Source of the DNA: Cavia porcellus
Taxonomy: Eukaryota > Chordata > Mammalia > Rodentia > Caviidae
Assembly (NCBI RefSeq): GCF_034190915.1
Contig: NW_026947492.1
Span: 15,444,001-15,508,000, forward strand
Length of the DNA stretch: 64,000 nt
Direction: 5' to 3'
Below, piece by piece: positions 11,117-22,845 of the stretch. A model generated the notes under the pieces. That model ran no database searches, was not told the origin of the DNA, and worked only from the letters and a program-made list of their open reading frames with translations. The translations under genes and the position numbers were made by a program. Position 1 is the stretch's first letter. Each line of letters begins with the position of its first letter.

Positions 11117-12500
11117 AATTGCCTCAGGAAACAAGCACATCACAAAATGGTTACACCTGATAGGATGAATTATTGAGTTTTAGTACAGAACAGGTGGTAA
11201 GCTCACTTTTTAGAATAGTGAGTTTTTAAATGCAACCATTTGACACTGAAATATAAATTTTAACCTTGAGAAATATTACCTTTAAGAATTTATTAAAAGT
11301 TTAAAGGGAAATAAATCAGACACAGAAAAATAAGAACTTTACTGGAAGTTGGAAAGAGAGAGGGGAGAGTGGATAAGAGGAGATAGTTTTAACAAATACA
11401 TACTATATGCGTGTATGGAAATAATGCACCAAATCCGATTAGCATGTACAATCAATATGTGTAAAAAAATTAAAATATAAGGACTATGTTTAGTATCCTG
11501 AGCACTGAGATCAGACTCATGAACAGTTAAAATGTCAGTTGATTTAACTATTCAAAGAGTAGCATAAGATTTAAACTAAAAAGATAAAAAGAAACAGAAA
11601 AGCACCAATTAAAAAAGATTGATAAAATTACATTGTTTAATTTGAGTAATTATAAAACAAAGTTAAAAGTATATTTCCAGTGCTCACAATCATTTAGCTT
11701 TAGTGTCCAACATGTAAGAAGTGCACATCTCATAGGAAATAGATAATTTCTCCCTCAGGAAAATGACCAAACAGTGGTTCATAGGAGAGGAAGTCAAAAT
11801 GCTCAAAACTCCATGAAAAAGTGTGCAAGAATTCACATCATCTGAGATCGAAAGTCTGCTCACCAAACTCTATAAAAGTAAAGAAAACCACAGCTCATAT
11901 TGTGCTGGTAGAAGTGTAATGGCACGGCCCCTTTTCAGCTGGTTTTACCAATACTGGGGCAATATCAAAATGAATATGTTCTCTGAGTGAGCAATTCCAG
12001 CCCTAGAAAAATACAAGAACAGTTGTAGTTTATGGTCAAAGAGAACTATGCATACCTATGTAGCATTGTTTATAACAAAATGAAAAGAAACAAATAGATG
12101 TTTATTAAAAAGAGAATATTCAAACATTAGATCTCTATACTGGAATGCATAACAGTAGTTTAAATGATTGATATAGAACTAAACTTATCAGTGAGTTTTC
12201 CAAAATGAATAAAGTCACGAATAAAGACAAAAAAATTATCGGTACCTTATGATACTTAATAACTTTGAAAATTTAGAAAACAATTTCATATAATTTTATA
12301 GGTGCATTACAATACATATGATAATATGAATGTATAAGATCATTAATGCATTTTTGAAAGTATTAAGGGAAAGAAGTGAAAGTAGAAAAATGTTTAGAGG
12401 AATATCAATTATAGTTATAAATTTAATTGAAAACTTCCAATACAAATAATGACTAAGTGCATAGTGTTAAAACTTTATGAGTTATGCTGGTGTTTGTCAT
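11117..12500 (+). mobile_element. Old L1 fragments, sense
   Basis: The text at 11340-11480 (purine-rich 'ggaaagagagaggggagagtgg' followed by 'aacaaatacatact') resembles an L1 3'UTR. The text at 11690-12190 ('gcaattccagccctag', 'gcattgtttataac', 'tactggaatgcataac') resembles the ORF2 C-terminal region of ancient L1. Both are diverged and carry no open frame. Confidence 0.55.
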
Positions 12501-12534
12501 GCCTTGTAGTCTTCTCTGTGTGTTCAAAATATTA

Positions 12535-13500
12535 TGCAATCGAATTTCCACTATGGTGGACTAGAGGCACATGTGCTTGTGGAGTACCTGGAAGATGTAC
12601 CCTGGCACTGTGAGTACTCAGGAACAGGAGACCCTAATGTGAGAAGGCATCATGAAGAAAAAGTCTCTCCAATTTTTCCAGTACTAGAAGTATTTAGAAA
12701 AAGAAGTGAAGCCACCTGTAGATCCTGACACTTCTTATACTACATGTCTGGTAAACATAGTATCCTGGGAAAATACCACGAGACACAGTCAAATGACAAC
12801 AGTGGTGGCTGGCTGGTGAGACTGGACCTAACCTCGGAATCACCAACCAGTGCCCACCTGTCCTAACTGGCTTCTCACTGTGAGAAGAAGTCTGGTTAGT
12901 GAGACAACTACAAATTAAGGCTCTAGAAGAACTAAAAGCAAGAGAATTATTCAGAGGGCAGTGACTAAGTTAGGGTCAGCAGGACCTTGGGGGGAAAAAA
13001 TGGAGCAAGGGTACAATTCTGGGGAGCTGGAACCACACATTAAGGAATCTATGGCTCAGGGAATCACAGGAACAGGCAGTTGTGGTAACCAGTGTAATCT
13101 GGAGGAGGAGATAAGACTCTGGAAAAATGCCAGAGTAGGCATTCTCCCGCCACTGCCCTGAATGTGGTGAACTCTGTTTTTCCTGGCATGTCCTGGCTGC
13201 TGCCTGACCTGATGCCACAGAGCTCTGTCCCTGAAATCCGCAGGCTGCCAGCACAAAGCCACTGAAATTTGCAAGCTCTGGACACCACTGAAACTGTGGG
13301 ATGCAGTCAGAGAGTTAGGTGCAGGTAGAGAGCCAGAGAGGAGTAGATGGCCAGAAGAGCCGGCTTGCCTGGTGCTGTCAGTGGATGGCTGGTTACCTGA
13401 CCAGCCTCGCTGTGCCCTCCCCTACTTTGACACATTTTAAAGTGTCAGATCATAATACAGAGGCAAAACTCCTGTGGCTATGACGAGCACAGGAGCACAA
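12535..13500 (+). mobile_element. Old L1 5'UTR-like segment, sense
   Basis: It begins with 'tttccactatggtggactag', close to the 'aagatggcggactaga' start common to old L1 5'UTRs, and is richer in G and C than its flanks. The short open frames here are chance products. It may be the 5' end of the same L1 whose ORF2 part appears at 13850. Confidence 0.5.
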
Positions 13501-13597
13501 TTAATACCAAAAAGAGTACTGCCTGCAGAGAGAATGAGAAGTGAGCGGTCATCCAGACCTCCTAGACCCATCACTTACTGGCACAGAAGAGAACAAT

Positions 13598-13634
13598 TTG
13601 TGTGTGTGTGTGTGTGTGTGTATGCATGTGTGTG
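13598..13634. repeat. (TG)n microsatellite
   Basis: Alternating TG, with a TATGCATG interruption. Confidence 0.95.
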
Positions 13635-14574
13635 TCCAACACGTCTACTTGTCTCAAGTACCAGTAGACATTCCCAACCTCCTGTGTTTGTATATGTGAA
13701 ATAGAGAATTAAGAATTCATTAGTGCTTTAGTTTAGGCAGTATCTCCTGTGGACATAACCACCATCAAAAATTGTGTCAAACAGAAGCATTCCATTAGAG
13801 TATTATTTGTCTTCTGAACTTCTTTTATCTTCTCTCAATCTCTAATTATCTTTCCTAGAACTAATAAATTCAACAAAGTAGCAAGTTACAAAACCAACAC
13901 AGAAAAATCAGTAGCATTCTTGTGTACTACCAACAAACCCACTGAGTGAAGAAGAAGTAAATTGGTGCCATTCACAGTAACTTCAAAAAAATTAAATGCT
14001 GCAGAATGAGCCTAACAAAGTAACTAAAAAACCTCTACAACAGAAACTACAATGCTGTTAAAAAAAAAAAAAAGGGAAGTGGACACTAGGAAATGGAAAG
14101 GTATCCTATATTCTTGGATGGGTAGGACCAAATATTGTTAAAATGTGATATTATCAAAAATGGTATATAGATTTAATGCAATTCTCATCCAAATTGTAAC
14201 AGCATTTTTCACAGAACTATAAAAAACAATTCTAGTATTTATATGCAACAAGATTCTGAATAGTCAAAGCAATTCTGAGCGATGAGAGGAAAACAAGAGG
14301 GACTACAATCCTGGACTTCAAGTTATAAAACTAAAGTAATAAAAACACAGTTCTTTCACAAGAAACAGATATGTTGGCCAATGGAAAAGAAGCAACCCGC
14401 AGTACCCGTCACCACCTGTTTTTTGTTTTTGTTTTTGTTTTTTTTACAAAGTGGCCAATATCAAGTGCTAGAGGAAAGATAGACTCTTTCAATAAATGAT
14501 GCTGGGAAAACTGGTTATTCAGTGCAGAAGAATAAATCTAGATTCATACCTCTCACCTCCTCTCTGTGGAGACA

Positions 14575-14705
14575 GCAGAGACCTAAGAAAGGTGAGAGGG
14601 GGAAGGGCAATGGATAGGGAAAGAAGGAATAATAAAAAGGTCAAGATGTGAAATGTATACATATTCCCCAAGATTAATGTTATAAAATCGTATAAAAAAG
14701 TATGA
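14575..14705 (+). mobile_element. Nested L1 3'UTR fragment
   Basis: The text 'gatagggaaagaaggaataataaaaagg ... cccaagattaatgt' repeats the 3'UTR found at 15838-15905 of the host L1. It therefore looks like a short L1 3' end inserted into an older L1 ORF2. Confidence 0.5.
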
Positions 14706-15179
14706 AGGACACAGATATAAAAGCAGAAACACTGAATTTACTGGAAGAAAATCTGGTTAAATTCTTGAAGATATAGGCACGGTCAAGGACTTCTCAAGAT
14801 ATAATACCAAGAATCAACAAATTAAATCATACCAAATTGAAACACTTCTGAACAACAAAAGAAAGAATCAACAGAGTGAAGAGACAACCTACAGAGTGAC
14901 CCAAAAAAAAAAAAAAATCCAGTTACTCTTTAACAGAAGAATTATATCTGGAATGTATAAAGAAGTCAAAATAGAATTCTAATAATATAAAATACTCAAT
15001 CAAAAATAGGCAATTATAATGAATAAACACTTCTCATAAAAGGTACAAATGATCGATAATTACATAAAAATATTCAGCATCTTTGGTTGTTAGAAAAATG
15101 TAAATCAAAACAACACTAGGGCTCCTCCTTACTTCAGTTTGAATGGCTATTACCAAGGACTCAGAAATCAACAAATAAA

Positions 15180-15290
15180 GCTGGGTATGTAAGTTCAGCA
15201 CTTGGAAGGTTAAAGCAGGAGGATAATCTTGAGTTCAAGGCCAGCCTAAACTTTATAGTGAGACTGTCTCCAAAATAAACCAACAAACTA
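15180..15290 (+). mobile_element. B1/7SL-like SINE
   Basis: Starts 'gctgggtatgtaagttcagc', passes 'gcaggaggataatcttgagttc' and 'aggccagcctaaact', and ends 'gagactgtctcc' plus an A-rich tail. It sits inside the old L1. Confidence 0.8.
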
Positions 15291-16215
15291 ACAAAAAGCT
15301 TCACAAAAACAAAATAATCAAATATTGGTGAGGCTTTGGGGAAATAGGAACCCCTCTACACTTTTGTTGGATGTATAAACTATTAAAATCACTATGGAAA
15401 TAAATTGTGGAAGTTCCTCAAAAAACTAAAATTAAAAATTCTGTTTTACACAGTTATACCTCTTCTGGGTATATTCCTGATGCAGTTAAAATAATCATAT
15501 CTGGTGATACCTCCATGTTTATAGCAGTGTAATTCACAAGAGCTAAATTATGAAAGCTTATTTGTCCATTAACAAATTAATGGATAAAAATGTATTTTTA
15601 CATAACAGAGTACTGCAGCCATAAAGCAAGGTAAATTTCAGTCTTTTATAGGGAAATGGATGCAACTTGAGATCATAATGCCAAGAGAAATAAGATAGAG
15701 AAGATTAAATATTATATGGTTTCTCTAATATAGGAAACTCAAAATATATTTCAAATAGCAAAAGAAAAATGGTGGGAAATAGGGAAATAGAAACCATGGA
15801 GATGGGAAGGGTCTGGGGAAGGTGGGAGGACCAGTGGGTAGGGAAAGCAGGAATAATAAAATGATCAGGGTGTAAAATTTTCATATATATTCCCCAAGAT
15901 AAATGTAATAGGTATCACAAACGTGCTAATTAAGATATGTATTATACAATAAAATAAAAAATACTGTATCATAAATCTTTTCTATATAGAGTTAATATAG
16001 CAAGTATTTGTATATTTGTCATATTAATAACAAATGCTTTAGAAGAAGTTTAGCATGCCAGGTTTAAAAAAGCCATTTTCTGTAAGTATTTACAGACTCC
16101 AGCCCACTCACAGTCATTTCCTTAATGCCAAACCTAGACCAAGTGACTGGAGATGCATAGCGAGGTGCATGCCCATAAAACTGTCCATAAAAATGGGCAG
16201 GCATGGAAGGTCCTG

Positions 16216-16427
16216 TCACAGAGCCCAGGTCACGCGACGCTTTTGGAGATGTTCTTTGTCCATGCAATTTTCCTTTGAAGGCATGGAGGGTTTATGGATA
16301 ATGCTCCGTGGCATTGCGGTGCTCTCTGGAAGTGAAGTAACTTGGATTGAATCCCTAGGGAGTTCAGCAGATGAATGGATTTTCTGGCAGGTACACCTAT
16401 GCTTGCACTGTAGCAGACAGAGAAAAC
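16216..16427 (-). CDS. TMEM225: TMEM225 coding exon 4 (C-terminal)
   Basis: The acceptor is CCCCTTTTCCTAG. The exon encodes the end of the last membrane segment and the cytosolic tail, with STAMPRSI and the terminal RVTWAL before TGA at 16218-16216. Confidence 0.92.
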
Positions 16428-18396
16428 CTAGGAAAAGGGGAAGCAATGGAGCGGGATGAAAGAACAATGAAGAATTACAGAACTTCTCTCTACAGTGGCT
16501 GAAGACCCCAAACCAAAGCCTGTTGGATTCCTGTCACCTACTTAGAGCCATCCTGGAAGGGAGTGGGTTCCTGGAAAATATTGGATATGTTTAAGGATAT
16601 TAAGGATTCTTTTTGACAGAGAACAAGTCTCTACATGTGTTAGGAAGTGCAATTCCCAATGGGTATGTGGTCTGTTAGCATCAAATACAGATTCTCTCTG
16701 CCCTCAAACTGCCTTGGCACTAAGCTGTTCTCCTAGGGTCACTGCCCTTCTCCCACGAATGCCCATTTTGGCTCAGCCACTCCCCTTGAGTTTGATGGTT
16801 ATCTCTGCCATAAAGTGGGAACCTACGAAAGACAGCAGAAAAAGCAGAGATTAGGAGCTGCTCTCTCCTGTGGAGGAGGCAGGCATAGCAAACACTTTAC
16901 CCGAGCCCGATATCCTGGTTGATCTTGTAGGATCTGTCCTCAGAGAATGAATCCAGGCAGTGCTTAACCTTTTCACATGCAAGATTTGGCACGTTTTCCT
17001 CCATTTCCCTCTCCCATCTTTTCACTCTCCCTGCTGATTCTCTTCACTCATCAGGGCCCCTACAGACACTCACCACAGGTAGTAAAGAAGACAGCTGTTA
17101 TATAGGCAGTGAAAGGAACCCACGTGATCTTGAAACTAGAGAAGTACAAGGACTGACCTTGTTTTAGCTTGTGATGATATAGTGCTAATGTACCCAGCAG
17201 AAGGCAACCTGGTGTCCAAAAAAACAAAATGGAGAAAAAAGCCTTTCTCAGGAACTTTGTCTCTTTTACTTAAGCTTCACCCCAAATACACCAGATTTCC
17301 AGTCTCCACTCTGTTTAAAAGTGCACTTTGTCCAAAGACAGCCTGCTTTAGTGTTATATTGGACTCCGAAGCTGAATATATATATAATATATATATATAT
17401 ATTATATATATATATATCTCTGAGAAGTAGAAATTTCAGCTAGTCAGACTGCAGCCTAGGACTCAAACCCGCCTCATTTCATACCTGTGTACATCTGTAT
17501 TAGGGTAGCCAGGAAGTTACCTGTGAAGAAACAGATGAAGGCAATGCTGAGGTGTATATATCTGTTCTGAGGAATCAGGTAGGTGTATTGCATCCCCAGG
17601 ATTAAGTTAAGGAAGAAGGAAAGGCAGAGGACCAACATCATCATGATCCTTATGACTCTCAGGCTGTCTGTTGAAAAGCAAAAGCTGTGCTGAGAAGACA
17701 GATATTTCCTCTACTATACCTGGGTTCCCACAAATCTCTAAGTAAAAATGGAATCAGGAAAGATTGAATGAAATAATAAGGAAGGATGGGGAAAAGAACA
17801 AAAAGGCAGAGCTCCTTCAGTTACATGAGAGAATTAAGAATAAATTGCTTTCTATCTTGGCATCTCTGTAGGTTTCCTGCTGCTTTCTTCTGATACCTTA
17901 CTTCTTGTTAAATGGTTCAATTTATTCTTCTAATGAAAATATAACATTATTGTCATTTCCATATCCCTCATGTTCTAGTTGTGCCGACAACTCTCTTGAT
18001 GTTGACACAATTTCCCAAATGTTCAGCAGGTACTAGACTTAATTTGAGTTTCTAAGTTTTCCTCCCAGGCATCCCCACTGTGAGATTTTGGAATCTGATG
18101 AAGTGGGCATCCTGCAGCCTGCAAAAGTTGCTTCACTAAATAATGGGTATTGGCGAGATGATCAAAGACAAGGAAAAATGAAATCTTCCTCTCCACCCAT
18201 CACATTTTATAGAACAGTTCTCACCTTCTGGCCAAATGGTACTGCAACATGTCATCCATGGACTGTGGCTGACCTTGTCCTTTTTTATTTTCGGGACTAA
18301 TTCAACCCATTCTTTCATAAAGATGCCTACCATCAGTGAGACTACAGCCCAAGAGGAGAAGAGCAGGTTGGTGGTCTTAATATTTCTCTTTGACAT
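16216..18396 (-). CDS. TMEM225: Transmembrane protein 225, four coding exons
   Basis: Coding join on the minus strand: 18225-18396, 17485-17667, 17074-17157, 16216-16427. All introns start GT and end AG, and each intron splits a codon after its first base. The join gives 216 codons plus TGA. The protein matches the layout of TMEM225, a testis-biased four-pass membrane protein reported to bind and inhibit protein phosphatase 1 gamma in sperm. Hydrophobic segments lie at about residues 11-28, 62-84, 90-115 and 128-152. Landmarks shared with the human protein as I recall it are LFSSWAVV, HSPWM.CC, LNLILGM, TYLIPQN, STAMPRSI and the C-terminal RVTWAL. RVTWAL is the RVxF-type phosphatase-docking motif. 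Human TMEM225 is about 225 residues; the shortfall is mainly in the C-terminal tail. Its position before OR8D4-like and OR4D5-like genes matches human 11q24.1. Confidence 0.93.
17074..17157 (-). CDS. TMEM225: TMEM225 coding exon 3
   Basis: The acceptor is CTAAAACAAG (weak pyrimidine content), and the donor GTGAGT starts at 17073. Its 84 bases encode QSLYFSSFKITW and most of the fourth membrane segment. Confidence 0.88.
17376..17417. repeat. (TA)n microsatellite in TMEM225 intron 2
   Basis: Two runs of TATATA flank an ATTATA centre. The tract is nearly self-complementary. Confidence 0.9.
17485..17667 (-). CDS. TMEM225: TMEM225 coding exon 2
   Basis: The acceptor is TTTTCAACAG just above 17667, and the donor GTATGA starts at 17484. 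It encodes residues 58-118 plus a split glycine codon, including two membrane segments joined by QYTYLIPQN. Confidence 0.92.
18225..18396 (-). CDS. TMEM225: TMEM225 coding exon 1
   Basis: The ATG is at 18396-18394, and the exon encodes residues 1-57 plus one base. The donor is GTGAGA, starting at 18224. It carries the first membrane segment and the HSPWMTCC loop motif. Confidence 0.92.
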
Positions 18397-18399
18397 ACG

Positions 18400-20650
18400 A
18401 GAGTGGAGATTTTTGATGAGTGCACCACCTGCGTTTCAAACGTCTCTTTCCTGTTTTGGTTACTCATAGGAAGAAGAGCTAACTCTGCGTTTTTAGTTAT
18501 GGCTAAGGCAATGGCTGCTGGCAGAAGTTGAAGTAGCCTACAGAATAGAGATCACTTCCTGTTTTCACTGCTTCTGTGCTGAGGCTACAAACTGCCATAG
18601 AATCATCCGCTAGTTTGACCCTTGACCCTGGGGCCTAGTGCGGTGGAAGAATCAAGGTGCCCTGAGGTCCTTGGAGAGCTAGTAGATATATGGGAGACCT
18701 GATATCACAAAGTGGGGGGTGATTAATAGAAGCGTTAAAAAGTTAGACATGCACATTCCACAATTAGCTAACATTTGGTAAGGGTCAGGGAGGAGGAGGA
18801 CTCAGGACCTTTGTGGTGAGCAGTCAGCTACCTGGCATCGTAAATGTGAATAGCGTTCAAAATTTAGGATGTTTCAAAAAACCTTGGGTCCTCGTTGGGA
18901 TTTCCCAAAGGAGCTTATTTAGGTCATCATCCAGGAAATTGATCAGTGCCTTAAAACAGAACTGGTCTGATGCAATGAACCATTACAGTCCAAGATTATT
19001 TACAAGACACAGAAAATACTTATTGCCAGAATTGCCTTTGTGACTTGACAGAGAAAACATTTTATACTTGTTTGAATAAGCAGCCATGGTACACACTAGA
19101 TTCAGAGTCCAAGACATAAAGAGTTTCAGGCACTAGAAAGAGGCCTAGTTTTTTTCTAACATTTTAAAGTGTTACAAAATAATTGGATATATTTGTGGTA
19201 CAGGGTACAGTGTGATAATTTGCTATATACATACAATGTACAATGTCACATTGGGGCAATAATCCAAAATATGTAAAGATATTTTATGTCTCATTTTTTT
19301 TCAGAGTAATTCAAGAGATGATCACTGAAGGCAGATAAAGGATACATGGAGATTCATTATACTATCCCCTAAGTTTTTTCAAAATCACATTATTTCCCCT
19401 TGAAGTTGCTCTTCCCTTTGTTGTAATTTACGAAATTTAGTTGCTGATTAACTGGAACAGTGTCTCTTCATGTACTTCCACTTTTCCCATCTTTCCTTTT
19501 TATTAGGAACTTTTGAACTTTTCTAATTATTTTGAAAAACTACAGTTCTGGGGACGAATTAAATCACATTTTCTAATGCTGCCTAAAAATAAAATTAGGT
19601 GGGAGTTGAAAGTAGACCGCTGAATTTAGTGATGAGAATGGCATTGGCATCTTCGCCATAGTACTTTCACAAGAGTGATAGGTGAAGAGGAACTGCAAGG
19701 AGAAACAAGTTTCGGTCCTGAAGCCATTGTTTTCTGTAATAATTGTGTCCTCCGTGCCTAAAGCAGCATGAATTTTCACAGATCTCACCTTGACTTTGAT
19801 ATTTACTATTATTCAATAGATGAGTACACTTAGGAGCTCATTGAAGCCTCAAACATCTGATCTGTGGTGTTGGTGAAGTGGGAAGAGGGGTTAGCTGTTT
19901 ATTTCAATTCTACTACCAAAATACTATCATGTATTTAGATGTCACCAGAGCAATTTACATTCTGCCCAATTTGATGTTTTAGTACAAACGCTTTCTTTAT
20001 TTCAGCTATTTTGTCTGTTTCTTTTCCATCCTGTTCGTGTGCTTCTCTCCCCTGATATTTGTCTTGTGAGATTCCTTCCTAAGTTATTGCTCCAGAGGAA
20101 ATGTAGACGTGATGATAAAATCTCTGGCTACAGCTTTGCATGAAGTTTGAATTGTCTGTAAATAGCATAAGACGACAGAGATCTTAGAAGGGAAACACTT
20201 TTTAGTCTCTGATGAATCAACAGCTCACACAGATAAAAAACAGCCACGGAAAAGTATGTGATAGCATTCTCCTGTAATACAGATGTTGTGTCCACAGATT
20301 GCACTGCAACTCATCTTAAAAAAATGGGATGGAGTCTGAGAATTGAAGTGATTTGAAGGTCTCCCTATCCCCTCTACCACAAGAGATACAATAAACACTG
20401 CTAATGGTGGCAAACCTATATGCTGCTAGTTTTATATGTTATAACATACTCCTTGCATATTTCTCATGTGACCTTCAAAAAGAACCTGTAAAATTTAAAT
20501 AGAATGACTATTCATTTTATGTTTACCTTGTCAATAGGGAAATCTTCACTTGCAGAGGAGAGATAACTTGTCAAAGACTATATATAGCTAGTAAATAACA
20601 GAAATGGATCTCAGTAGGTCTTGAAAATGAAAAACCGATTATCCATGTGT
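18400..20650. other. Intergenic, upstream of TMEM225
   Basis: This holds the presumed 5'UTR and promoter of TMEM225 just above 18396, with no motif that I can claim. Text at 19170-19290 ('ggatatatttgtggtacagg...tacagtgtgataatttg') looks like an antisense L1 3'UTR. The rest is unassigned. Confidence 0.4.
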
Positions 20651-20651
20651 A

Positions 20652-20653
<2 letters not shown>

Positions 20654-20707
<54 letters not shown>

Positions 20708-20712
20708 GTCTC
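20654..20712. repeat. (CT)n microsatellite
   Basis: About 45 bases of pure CT, then CT with single interruptions. Confidence 0.95.
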
Positions 20713-20814
20713 GTCCATTCAGTCATTCAGTTATCAGGTTGGTGGGTTTTATAAAAGAAATATACAACATGAATCATATCATCCTTGACAGGTAATTATG
20801 AAGATTCGAGAAAT

Positions 20815-21030
20815 AATCCTTTATTCAAAAAAATTTTTTTATTTTGAGAGAAAGAAAACCGCAGAAAAATGAGACATACAAACCACAACTACAAGAACAA
20901 CAAAAAACCCCAAACAGTAATAATATATGCTTTCAAAACAAGAAGATAGGAATTTAACAATAGTTGTAATATTGTGTATTGCTATCTTCAAAAAAGTTGC
21001 TTAGGTTACCAGATATAGAGATGCAAATTG
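20815..21030 (-). mobile_element. 3' end fragment of the modular L1 family, antisense
   Basis: The reverse complement contains one module ('gaagatagcaatacacaatatt', 'actattgttaaattcctatc', 'cttgttttgaaagc'), then a T/G-rich run and an AATAAAAAAA tail. It matches the fragments at 51755-51905 and 61925-62075. Confidence 0.65.
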
Positions 21031-21055
21031 ATCTAATCATATATGTATTAAACCT

Positions 21056-21259
21056 GGAATCCGTGAGCAGGGTGACCTAGTGTGTAGAGGGTGGAGTGCA
21101 TGGACTAGGAGTTTTTGAGGCACCTGCCTAGCTTCTTGGTCATCTTGTGCCCACCCTTCTGGGCTTTTGTTTCCCTTCTGGGATTTTCTGGGCCACTTCC
21201 TTCTTTTAGCCTGGCAGCTTATCCCTTGTCCACCTGCCCAGGCTGAGCAGGGATGAAAC
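21056..21259. other. Unidentified GC-richer segment before the CENPC retrocopy
   Basis: It stands out in base composition and abuts the CENPC start codon. It may be the 5'UTR carried by the retrocopied mRNA, or part of another retrocopy in antisense; a 74-codon minus-strand frame (21037-21261) has no domain I recognise. Confidence 0.35.
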
Positions 21260-22845
21260 ATGGAGGCATCGAGTCTGAATCATCTCAAAGGTGACTACCG
21301 AAGATTTTGTTGGCCTTCCAGGGCACTTGACATGCACTTGACATTAGTATTGAACAAAGCCAGAATATGATGGAAATCTTAGAAAATGGTTTTGAAGAAA
21401 AGTCTCATGGATGATTTTATCACGAATTCTATAAAACCAGTGCTTTATTCAACACCTCTCAACAAACAAACACCAATTGTATTCAGTCACCAAGCAAAGA
21501 TCGCCAGAAATCACACCCAAAATCATTTCCAGTTTCTTCCAGGAAGAAAGCAACCTCGCTGCCAAGCATTGTAGAGCCAACTGAAGCTGCCAGCAGATCA
21601 GTTCAGGTCCATGCAATTCATCAGATCTGGCAGCTGTTCTGGTTCTAAAATTACATTTGACTTGAAAAAAATATCAGGTGAAAAATTGGTCTTTGCACTG
21701 AACCAGATGAAGAATTTTATGTATCAATTGGGTTACCCACTGTTCTTTTGCAAGAAAAACCATGTGACTTGCAAAATGCTATTTCATTGGCCCAAAAGAG
21801 AGAAATCACACTTCTGTAAATTCAGTGATATGCTGTCTCCAAGAACAGAGATTTCTCTTAAAATAGAAAAAGATTACATTTTGAAGATAAAGATATGCTG
21901 AAAAAAATACAGAGAGAAACTAGCAAGGCACAAGTAGAAGAAAAAATATTAGGAAAAGAAGAGACTATCAGAAACATTGCCAAAAAGAGTATAAGATACA
22001 CAATATGAAATTCAGTCACAACCTAAAAAAATTTTTCAGCATTGTTTTTAGAAACTGTAAAGAGAAAAGGTGAATGCAGGCCCATGGTTAGGTATACAGC
22101 AATGGCTCCATCTCATTTATCTCCTCCAAATGATACAAAGTTGTTAGAAGATGAATTTATGATCGATAAGTCAGAAGTTTGGCCCATAAGTCTTGGATTA
22201 CAATACCAAAAAAGGGTAGACTGAACGATCATGCAGTATCCTCTGCTGAGAGTGCTGCAGCTCTTCAAAGTAAGAAGGAAAGAGAATATCAGAGTGTATC
22301 ACCTGTGACTCTGATGAGTGACAGAAGAGAAATCTGAGCCCTTCTGAACAAAAACCAAGTACAAGTTGTATTTTGGTAGATTAATTGGAAAATAATCACA
22401 TGCCTATAAAAACGTATTCTGAGAAAGCTGAAAGACCAGCTAGACACAAAAGGAAGAAAGCAAAGCAAGAACAAAAAAAAATTAAGACCAATGTAGTTGA
22501 AGAATAGCCTGAAACAGGACAGTCTGACGACTGAACATATATGTCAGATATTGCCCAAGACAAGTACCAAGAAATGCAGATCAAACCATTAAAAGATTGT
22601 GAGAAGATGAGGAATGATCACAATGCCAAAAAAAGGAGATACTTCCTGTGGAAAATAGGAAAATGAAATGTAGAACCAAAAAAGAAAGAATCTAGAAAGA
22701 AGCATTTCTACAGTGAGTCTCAGAGGAAAAAACTTGCACCTGAACAAATGATTTTTGACCATTGCAAGAAGTCACAGAATTTCCAAGCATTCATCTGATT
22801 GGTGGGTGGTACATTCAGAGAAAGTCCTGTTTATAGCCATTCATT

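Larger units (their letters stand above)
13850..15980 (+). mobile_element. Old L1 ORF2 3' part and 3'UTR, sense
   Basis: A degraded ORF2 is readable at the DNA level: 'tagcattcttgtgtactaccaacaa', 'ctctacaacagaaactacaa', 'ggactacaatcctggacttcaag'. The 3'UTR at 15770-15960 ends in an AATAAAATAAAAA-like tail. Two later insertions lie inside it, at 14575-14705 and 15180-15290. Confidence 0.75.
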
